Assembly: GCA_030667205.1 (NCBI GenBank) | Contig: DAOUWH010000122.1 | Coordinates: 1 to 5,728, forward strand | DNA: 5,728 bases | Direction: 5' to 3' | Source of the DNA: Nitrospirota bacterium | Lineage (GTDB): Bacteria; Nitrospirota; Thermodesulfovibrionia; Thermodesulfovibrionales; JdFR-86 | Shown here: positions 1-4,900 of the stretch, in pieces | Layout of the letters: every line of letters begins with the position of its first letter | Numbering within the stretch: position 1 is the stretch's first letter | Made by a program: the position numbers and the translations under genes | The notes under the pieces: model-generated | What the model saw: the letters and a program-made list of their open reading frames with translations, nothing else | Told to the model about the DNA's origin: nothing | The model's database searches: none

Positions 1-17
1 ACTGCGTCATATAAGAC

Positions 18-60
18 AAACAGTGCCTAAAAACCACCCCTTTTAGACTATGCCCTGTTT
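18..60. repeat. Nested inverted repeat left of the small gene
   Basis: Two perfect 6-bp inverted repeats are nested here. The outer arms are AAACAG (18-23) and CTGTTT (55-60). The inner arms are CTAAAA (27-32) and TTTTAG (41-46) around an 8-base loop. The internal loop is asymmetric (3 and 8 bases). On the plus strand the outer arm runs into a T-rich stretch (58-64), so it could be a weak terminator for transcription entering from the left. It could equally be a protein binding site. The stem is AT-rich and the function is not shown. Confidence 0.3.
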
Positions 61-150
61 TCTTAAAACTCCTCTGCCGCAGTGCTATTGCTGAGGGACA
101 TGACAATAATTATCTTATTAAACGGCCACTTAAGGCGTTCATGGCACTGT
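20..150. promoter_or_regulatory. Possible upstream activator region: three copies of a CAGTGC motif
   Basis: ACAGTGCC occurs at 20-27 and again, inverted, at 143-150. A related copy, GCAGTGCT, lies at 79-86. The spacings of 59 and about 64 bp are each near six helical turns. The middle copy sits in an imperfect 26-bp dyad (71-96, outer arms CCTC and GAGG, 8 of 13 pairs matching). These sites lie roughly 60 to 190 bp upstream of the transcription start predicted from the -24/-12 element. Sigma-54 activators normally bind in that range. Short motifs recur by chance, so this is suggestive only. Confidence 0.22.
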
Positions 151-183
151 CATGCTGCCGGGAAAGGCCAAATGCGCTATCAC

Positions 184-199
184 TGGCATGTGTTTTGCT
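184..199 (+). promoter_or_regulatory. Candidate sigma-54 (-24/-12) promoter
   Basis: TGGCAT at 184-189 is followed, after exactly five bases, by TTGCT at 195-199. The family consensus is TGGCAC-N5-TTGC(A/T), so only one position differs. The invariant GG (185-186) and GC (197-198) are correctly spaced. The expected transcription start is near 210, giving a leader of about 13 bases that includes the ribosome binding site of the downstream small gene. A promoter of this class would need an AAA+ enhancer-binding activator, and none is encoded in the window. Confidence 0.5.
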
Positions 200-210
200 G
201 CTTTTTGTTC

Positions 211-215
211 AGGAG
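211..215 (+). promoter_or_regulatory. Ribosome binding site of the 58-residue gene
   Basis: AGGAG lies 7 bases before the ATG at 223. It decides the start: the same frame is open from 82, but the earlier start codons have no comparable site, and the candidate promoter lies inside that upstream extension. Confidence 0.6.
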
Positions 216-222
216 TGAGACG

Positions 223-399
223 ATGGAACGGAAAGCGTATAAGGAAGTAGCCACCATCCTCATGGGAAGCAGGTTCTACTTCGACCTCAGCCTGGACGAA
301 AGGCACAGCCTCATAAAACACATCATTGAGACGTCCTCCCTCGCGGAAGTGCCCTTAGACAACGTGGACGGTCTCGAGGACATAGTTCCGTCAGGATAA
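223..399 (+). CDS. Small hypothetical protein, 58 residues
   Basis: I do not recognise this protein. It begins MERKAYKEVA and ends in an acidic segment finishing DIVPSG. It has no cysteine, no signal peptide and no membrane segment. Residues 1-15 and about 24-40 look helical, with an aromatic FYF motif at 18-20, and the last 20 residues are acidic. It is probably a small soluble protein. The ATG at 223 is chosen because AGGAG sits 7 bases upstream. Reading the frame from 82 would add a Cys/His-rich stretch that does not look like a conserved protein. A near-consensus sigma-54 promoter directly upstream suggests conditional expression. The gene converges on the histidine kinase gene, leaving 25 bp between them. 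A role in signalling or pilus control would be a guess from position only. Confidence 0.62.
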   Translation: MERKAYKEVATILMGSRFYFDLSLDERHSLIKHIIETSSLAEVPLDNVDGLEDIVPSG

Positions 400-403
400 C
401 CCT

Positions 404-419
404 CCGGCGCATATGCCGG
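404..419. terminator. Hairpin between convergent genes, possible bidirectional terminator
   Basis: CCGGC (404-408) and GCCGG (415-419) form a perfect 5-bp GC stem around the 6-base loop GCATAT. It lies in the 25-bp gap between the stop codon of the small plus-strand gene and the stop of the minus-strand kinase gene, where a shared terminator is expected. Neither side has a clear T tract, so efficient intrinsic termination is doubtful. Confidence 0.35.
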
Positions 420-424
420 GCCCT

Positions 425-1654
425 CTACTCTCCCTGTCTTACCGGAAGCGTAATGCGCACCGTGGTGCCCTTGTCGTCGCTTTGGAGTTCGATGTCTCCG
501 GAGTGGTCTATGACGGTCCTGTGCACGATTGCGAGGCCGAGGCCGGTGCCCTTTTCCTTTGTGGTAAAGAAGGGCAGGAATATCTTCTCGCGGATGTCTT
601 CGCCGATGCCGTGGCCGGTGTCCGAGACGGATACCGTAACGTTGTCCCCCGAGTCCTCGGCGCTTACGGTGACCCTGCCGCCGCCCATCGCCTCTGCCGC
701 GTTCTGTATTAAATTGGCAAAGGCCTGCCTTAAAAGCACCTCGTCGCCCTGTACCGTCAGTTCCCCGGGGATGTCTGCCGAGACTTCAATGTCCCTGCTT
801 TTGGCCGTAGCGCCCTGGGCCGCCGCCTCGATCATGTCGCGGACTTTCACATCCGACAAATTCAGTTCCCTCGAAAGGGTGAATCCCTGGAAATCGGTGA
901 TTATCCTGTCCATGACCTTCACCTCCGAGGATACCGTCTCGACGGTCTCCATGAGGGCGGGGTCGGCATTTCTGGACAGGAGCTTCATGTAGCCCGCTAT
1001 CACGCCCATCGAGTTCTTAAGCTCATGGGCGATTCCCGCGGACATCTCCCCGAGGCTCGAAAGCCTCTGCCTGAGTTCCGCCTGGCCCTCGAGGGCCTTT
1101 AAACCGGTGAGGTCCGTAAATACGAACAGCTGGCCGATGTCCCGCCATCCGGCGTCAAGGAGCGGAGACAGCGAATACCCCAGCCAGAGCCTTTTCCCAG
1201 AAAATGTAATGTGCTGTGATTCACCCCGCCTGTCGTGGCTCTGCATCTTCTCGTCGGGGAAGATTTCCCTGAAGTCCCTGCCCTGGAGTTCATCGGCATT
1301 AAGCCCCAGTATGCGCCCTGCCGCGGCGTTCGCTTTAACTATCTTCCACGACTCGTCCATGCTTATCACACCGCTGGGGACGCTCTGGAGGATGTCTTCG
1401 TTATAGCTCTCGATGGCCCCGGCCCTCTCCTCGGCTCGTGCCCTCAGGGCCCGAAGCTCCTTTTCCTTGTCCTTGAGCTTTGCGACGAGTTCGTGGAAGG
1501 TATCCACCACAAAGCCGACCTCCGAGGGCCTGTCCTCGATAGGGGATTTTTTCCGTTTTCTCATTGCCACAAAAAATACCGCCCCCAGGACTATCCCACA
1601 CGCTACGGCCAGCACCATGGTAGCAAGGAAAAGTGTCAGCTTAACGTCCGGCAC
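425..1654 (-). CDS. Membrane-anchored PAS sensor histidine kinase, NtrB/AtoS-like
   Basis: This is a 409-residue two-component sensor kinase, expected to autophosphorylate on His and pass the phosphate to a response regulator. One membrane helix (about 6-31) is followed by basic residues (MRKRKK), then a probable coiled coil (about 52-85), a PAS domain (about 86-185), a HisKA domain with the phosphoacceptor His210 in AHELKNS, and a HATPase domain. The latter shows the N box NLIQNAAEA (Asn318), the G1 box DTGHGIG (345-351), the F box FLPFFTTK and the G2 box GTGLGLAIV (369-377). All key residues are present and there is no periplasmic sensor domain, so the input is probably cytoplasmic or via partner proteins. 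The start is GTG at 1654: an in-frame stop lies shortly upstream, and the next ATG (residue 13) would cut the membrane helix. It overlaps the prepilin peptidase gene by 14 bp. No response regulator follows. PilS or NtrB homology is possible, but PilS usually has more membrane helices. Confidence 0.9.
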   Translation of the reverse strand: MPDVKLTLFLATMVLAVACGIVLGAVFFVAMRKRKKSPIEDRPSEVGFVVDTFHELVAKLKDKEKELRALRARAEERAGAIESYNEDILQSVPSGVISMDESWKIVKANAAAGRILGLNADELQGRDFREIFPDEKMQSHDRRGESQHITFSGKRLWLGYSLSPLLDAGWRDIGQLFVFTDLTGLKALEGQAELRQRLSSLGEMSAGIAHELKNSMGVIAGYMKLLSRNADPALMETVETVSSEVKVMDRIITDFQGFTLSRELNLSDVKVRDMIEAAAQGATAKSRDIEVSADIPGELTVQGDEVLLRQAFANLIQNAAEAMGGGRVTVSAEDSGDNVTVSVSDTGHGIGEDIREKIFLPFFTTKEKGTGLGLAIVHRTVIDHSGDIELQSDDKGTTVRITLPVRQGE

Positions 1655-2414
1655 GGAGATACCACCAGAAGATTTCCTGGCCCAGAATCAGCGTTAGCAG
1701 CGCACCAAGCGCGAGGAACGGGCCAAACGGGATTTTCGTCTTACGGCCTTTGCCCCTGACTGCCATCAAAAATATCCCCAGCACCGAGCCCGCGAGGCTT
1801 CCGAGGAAAGTCGTCAACAGCACGGCACGCCAGCCCATCAGGGCCCCGACCATGCTCATGAACTTTATATCCCCGCCGCCCATCCCGCCGCGGCTTAACA
1901 CCGCCACGGCGTAAAAGAGCCCGAAGCCCAGTGCCGCCCCGCCCAGAGAGGACTTCCACCCAAGGGCCATCATCCTGGCCATGGGGTCGGGCAACAGGAA
2001 AATTCCCGCCAGAAGCCCGAGCGGGATTCCGGGAAGGGTAATTGAATCAGGGATTATCTGAAAATCAAGATCAATAAAAGTAATCGCCACCAGCGCGGAG
2101 ACGAACACAAGATACACCGGAAGGTGCCAGCCCATGCCGAAGCGCCAGTACATGAGCGCCCAGAGCCCCGCATTGAGGGCCTCGACAAGGGGGTACCTCG
2201 GCGAAATCCTCGCCCTGCAGTAGCGGCACTTTCCGCGAAGGAGGAGGTAGCTTATGACAGGGACGTTGTCCCAGGGCCTTATCGGCGTATCGCAGGAGGG
2301 ACACCTCGAAGAGGGGCTTACGATGGACTTCTCCCTCGGAAGCCGCCAGATGACGACGTTAAGAAAAGACCCCACAGCGAGGCCGAAAAGGACAAGCATG
2401 AGGTACTCGAACAT
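1641..2414 (-). CDS. pilD: Type IV prepilin peptidase / N-methyltransferase (A24 family)
   Basis: This is a 257-residue polytopic inner-membrane enzyme. The family cleaves the leader peptide of type IV prepilins and type II secretion pseudopilins and methylates the new N-terminus. The N-terminal domain (about 1-90) carries the family start GSFLNVVIWRLP and two CxxC pairs (CPSC 38-41, CRYC 63-66) that bind zinc in relatives. The A24 domain follows with both catalytic aspartates: Asp115 in FIDLDFQIIPD and Asp182 in GGGDIK. PFGPFLALGALL near the C-terminus is also typical. Length matches the family. The ATG at 2414 shares one base with the upstream stop (TGATG), with AGGG 7 bases before the upstream TTG-ATG pair's ATG; the adjacent in-frame TTG at 2417 is less likely. 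No pilin or secretion genes are in view, so the substrate system is unknown. The symbol reflects the family; gspO or pppA would serve equally. Confidence 0.93.
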   Translation of the reverse strand: MFEYLMLVLFGLAVGSFLNVVIWRLPREKSIVSPSSRCPSCDTPIRPWDNVPVISYLLLRGKCRYCRARISPRYPLVEALNAGLWALMYWRFGMGWHLPVYLVFVSALVAITFIDLDFQIIPDSITLPGIPLGLLAGIFLLPDPMARMMALGWKSSLGGAALGFGLFYAVAVLSRGGMGGGDIKFMSMVGALMGWRAVLLTTFLGSLAGSVLGIFLMAVRGKGRKTKIPFGPFLALGALLTLILGQEIFWWYLRAGR

Positions 2415-2728
2415 CAATCGACCCTGCCTACCTCCGACGCCCTGCTCTTGAGTTCCTGTATCTCCGCGTCGAGTTTTTCGAGTTCATCGAGCGCCTGCCT
2501 TATCCTGGTGTCGATGAATACGTCTACATCCGCGCGGCCCCTCAATTCGAAGACCCGCTCACCGATTGACTTTAACAGCAAGTCGCGCTGTTTCTCAAGT
2601 TTGCCCGACTCCTTAAGGAGCTTTATCACCGCCGCCTCGACCTTGAGCCTCTCGGAGAATATCGAGGCGAACCACTTGATCTTCTCGACCCCGGCATCGT
2701 AGCTTTTTTTCAGTTTCTCAACCATCAT
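2414..2728 (-). CDS. Small coiled-coil protein of unknown function
   Basis: This 104-residue protein is highly charged and mostly helical. I do not recognise the family. Residues 1-60 are rich in Lys, Glu and Leu (MMVEKLKKSYDAG, then KVEAAVIKLLKESGKLEKQ). A short middle segment around RADVDVFIDTRI is followed by a heptad-like C-terminal helix (LDELEKLDAEIQEL). It has no cysteine, signal peptide or membrane helix, though the aromatic patch IKWFASIF (about 17-24) could be an amphipathic membrane contact. Two ATGs in tandem (2728 and 2725) are both compatible with the strong AGGAGG upstream, at spacings of 6 and 9 bases. Its stop overlaps the prepilin peptidase start by one base, so the two are probably translationally coupled. 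It may be a structural or adaptor protein, but that is inferred only from composition. Confidence 0.8.
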   Translation of the reverse strand: MMVEKLKKSYDAGVEKIKWFASIFSERLKVEAAVIKLLKESGKLEKQRDLLLKSIGERVFELRGRADVDVFIDTRIRQALDELEKLDAEIQELKSRASEVGRVD

Positions 2729-2734
2729 ATGTCC

Positions 2735-2740
2735 CCTCCT
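2735..2740 (-). promoter_or_regulatory. Strong ribosome binding site of the coiled-coil gene
   Basis: A full AGGAGG on the minus strand lies 6 bases before the ATG at 2728 and 9 before the one at 2725. It is the strongest such site in the minus-strand cluster, so this three-gene group probably initiates translation independently of recG. Confidence 0.75.
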
Positions 2741-2752
2741 TAAAATTGCTTC

Positions 2753-2791
2753 GCCGGTCGAATCGACCTCTTGGATCGAGTCGATTCCGGC
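2753..2791 (-). other. Bulged hairpin in the only real gap of the minus-strand cluster
   Basis: Between recG and the coiled-coil gene, GCCGG plus AATCGAC pair with GTCGATT plus CCGGC. This is a 12-bp stem interrupted by one 3-base bulge (2758-2760), with a 12-base loop (2768-2779). On the minus strand it ends 12 bases before the AGGAGG. No T tract follows on either strand, so it is not a standard intrinsic terminator. It may be an RNA processing or stability element, an attenuator-like structure, or a protein binding site. Confidence 0.45.
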
Positions 2792-2815
2792 CTCGCAACG
2801 GCAAAAAACAATTGC

Positions 2816-4900
2816 CTAAGCCGTCTTGAAAAGCTCTATCTTTCCGTGCCAGAACTTCTCCAGCGCCTCCCTCAGCTCGGGCGCGCCTTTGAGTTCCGGG
2901 TCAGCCTCAATGAGAGAGAAAGCCTCGCGCCTCGCCGGCTCAAGGAGCCCTGCGTCCCTTACGAGGTTCGCAACCCTGAGGCCCGGTATGCCCGACTGTC
3001 TGGTGCCCATGAACTCGCCCGGGCCCCTTATGTCAAGGTCCTCCTCGGCGATCCTGAAGCCGTCGCCTGTCTCGGTCATCACATCAAGTCTCCTGCGGGC
3101 CTCCTCCCCGAGGGGCCCGTAAGCAAGCAGCAGGCACCCGGAGCGGCGAGAGCCCCTGCCCACCCTGCCCCGTAGCTGGTGAAGCTGCGAGAGCCCAAAC
3201 CTCTCGGCATGAACGATGAGCATCAGAGACGCCTCGGGCACGTCCACGCCGACCTCGATAACAGTAGTGCTTACAAGTATATCAATATTTCCGCCTTTAA
3301 ACTCCTGCATCACCGTTTCCCTCTCGGCGGGCTTAATGCGCCCGTGGATAAGCGAGACCTTCAACTCCGGGAAACGTTTTTTCAAGGCTTCCTCGCCGAG
3401 TATGGCGGAGCGCAGGGGGGTCTTGTCCGATTCCTCTATCACCGGATAGACAACGTAGACCCGGCCGCCGGAGGCGACCTCTTCGGAGATGATCTCGTAG
3501 ACCTTCTGTTTGTCGCTTTCCGTAAAAAGCATGGTCTTGACCGGGGTCCTTCCAGGCGGCATTTCATCTAATACCGAACAGTCCAGGTCCCCGTAAAGGG
3601 TCATCGCCAGAGTTCTCGGTATCGGAGTGGCCGTCATCACAAGGATGTCGGGATTCAGGGCCTTCTTCCTCAGCACCGCCCTCTGCATTACCCCGAAGCG
3701 GTGCTGCTCGTCTATCACCGCAAGGCCGAGGTTTTTAAAGTTCACGCCCTCCTGTATGAGCGCGTGGGTGCCAACTACAATATCAATTCCGCCCGAGGCG
3801 ATCTCCTCAATGGGTTTTTCCCTCGCGCTCCCGGTAAGCAGGGCTATCTTAAGGCCAAGGCCCTCGGCCATCCCCCTGACGTTTAGGTAGTGCTGTCTGG
3901 CAAGTATCTCCGTCGGGGCCATCAGGGCGGCCTGATACCCGCACTCAACCGCGCCCAGCATTGCCATCAGGGCCACGACCGTCTTTCCCGAGCCCACATC
4001 GCCCTGGATGAGGCGGTGCGCCGGATAAGGGCTTTTCATATCCGAGAGTATCTCGTTGAAAACTCTTTGCTGAGCCGTGGTAAGGGTGAAGGGCAGCGAG
4101 GCCAGAAGTTTATCGACCAGCTTGCCGTCGGGATTGAAAGAAATGCCTCGCTCGCGTAGCTTGCCCTGCTTCAGGACCGCGAGGCCAAGCTCCAGCATGA
4201 AGAACTCGTCGAAAGACACCCGACGCTGGTAGTCCGTCCGCCACGCGTTCAGTTGCCCGAGGTCTTCGTCAGGCCCGGGGAAGTGCGCGCCCTGGATGCT
4301 CTCGGGGAGCCCCGGCAGGCCGTTTCGCTTTAATATCTCACCGGGTACCGTGTCCTGCACGTCGGCGCCATGGGCGCGGAGGATGTTGAAGAGGACGCCC
4401 CTGAGCTGCTTCGGGCTCAGGTTTTCCGTTGTCCTGTACACCGGCACGATGCGGCCCATGTGCACCAGGGGGTCGTCGCTGTCTCCTATGAACTCGTAGA
4501 CGGGGTTTTCCATCTCAAGGCCCGCGCCGCGCCATCCGTATTTGACGGCCCCGCTCAGGACTACCTTTCGTCCCGTCTTAAAGATTTTTTTCAGATACGG
4601 CTGGTTGAACCACTTGCCCTTTATGAGGCCCGTGCCGTCGGAGACGGAAAGCTCGAATATCTTAAGGCCGCGCTTTATGTTTTTCAGGGAGGAGGAGATG
4701 ACATCTCCGGAGACGGTCTCGTGCTCGCCGGCCCTCGTGTCGCGGATATCCCTGATGTTGCGCCTGTCCTCGTAACGCATGGGGAAGTGCATCATGGCGT
4801 CCCAGACACTCCGGATGCCGAGCTTTGCGAGAAGTTCTGCCTTGCGCGGGCCCACGCCCTTTATGTACTGTACTTTAAGTTCCGGGAGGTTTTTAACCAT
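2816..4900 (-). CDS. recG: ATP-dependent DNA helicase RecG
   Basis: This is a complete RecG of 694 residues, the usual length. RecG is a cytoplasmic monomeric superfamily 2 helicase that regresses stalled replication forks, branch-migrates Holliday junctions and unwinds R-loops. Residues about 8-40 (YIKGVGPRKAELL) form the helix-hairpin-helix-like start, and an OB-fold wedge domain follows (about 60-160). The motor carries the Q-like segment TLTTAQQR, Walker A GDVGSGKT (300-307), motif Ia APTEILARQ, the DEQH box (397-400), motif III TATPIPRT, HGRIKPAER, STTVIEVGVDVP and motif VI QLHQLRGRVGR. The C-terminal TRG region contains DLDIRGPGEFMGTRQSG. No key residue is missing. The ATG at 4900 is preferred; a TTG directly in front (4903) is in frame. 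No good Shine-Dalgarno is visible, and the start overlaps the nusA end by 8 bp (ATGGTTAA), so translation is probably coupled to nusA. Confidence 0.97.
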   Translation of the reverse strand: MVKNLPELKVQYIKGVGPRKAELLAKLGIRSVWDAMMHFPMRYEDRRNIRDIRDTRAGEHETVSGDVISSSLKNIKRGLKIFELSVSDGTGLIKGKWFNQPYLKKIFKTGRKVVLSGAVKYGWRGAGLEMENPVYEFIGDSDDPLVHMGRIVPVYRTTENLSPKQLRGVLFNILRAHGADVQDTVPGEILKRNGLPGLPESIQGAHFPGPDEDLGQLNAWRTDYQRRVSFDEFFMLELGLAVLKQGKLRERGISFNPDGKLVDKLLASLPFTLTTAQQRVFNEILSDMKSPYPAHRLIQGDVGSGKTVVALMAMLGAVECGYQAALMAPTEILARQHYLNVRGMAEGLGLKIALLTGSAREKPIEEIASGGIDIVVGTHALIQEGVNFKNLGLAVIDEQHRFGVMQRAVLRKKALNPDILVMTATPIPRTLAMTLYGDLDCSVLDEMPPGRTPVKTMLFTESDKQKVYEIISEEVASGGRVYVVYPVIEESDKTPLRSAILGEEALKKRFPELKVSLIHGRIKPAERETVMQEFKGGNIDILVSTTVIEVGVDVPEASLMLIVHAERFGLSQLHQLRGRVGRGSRRSGCLLLAYGPLGEEARRRLDVMTETGDGFRIAEEDLDIRGPGEFMGTRQSGIPGLRVANLVRDAGLLEPARREAFSLIEADPELKGAPELREALEKFWHGKIELFKTA

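Noticed and set aside
1..10. Minus-strand ATG at 8-10 that could start a gene running off the left edge
   Set aside because: Only three codons are visible and no convincing ribosome binding site precedes it.
88..116. Possible sigma-70 promoter, TTGCTG-N17-TATCTT
   Set aside because: The spacing is good, but only 3 of 6 and 4 of 6 consensus positions match in an AT-rich stretch, so it is kept as an alternative only.
121..139. Small dyad with AAC-GCC and GGC-GTT arms
   Set aside because: It is only six base pairs with a bulge, and no signal around it gives it a meaning.
142..156. Second sigma-54-like element, TGGCAC followed by TGCTG
   Set aside because: The spacing between GG and GC is one base short of the strict -24/-12 requirement.
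82..222. N-terminal extension of the small gene from position 82
   Set aside because: The AGGAG at 211-215 supports the ATG at 223, and the extension would span the candidate promoter and has unusual Cys/His-rich composition.
1235..1759. Plus-strand open frame of 174 codons across the kinase/peptidase junction
   Set aside because: It is antisense to two well-supported genes with intact catalytic motifs and shows no family features.
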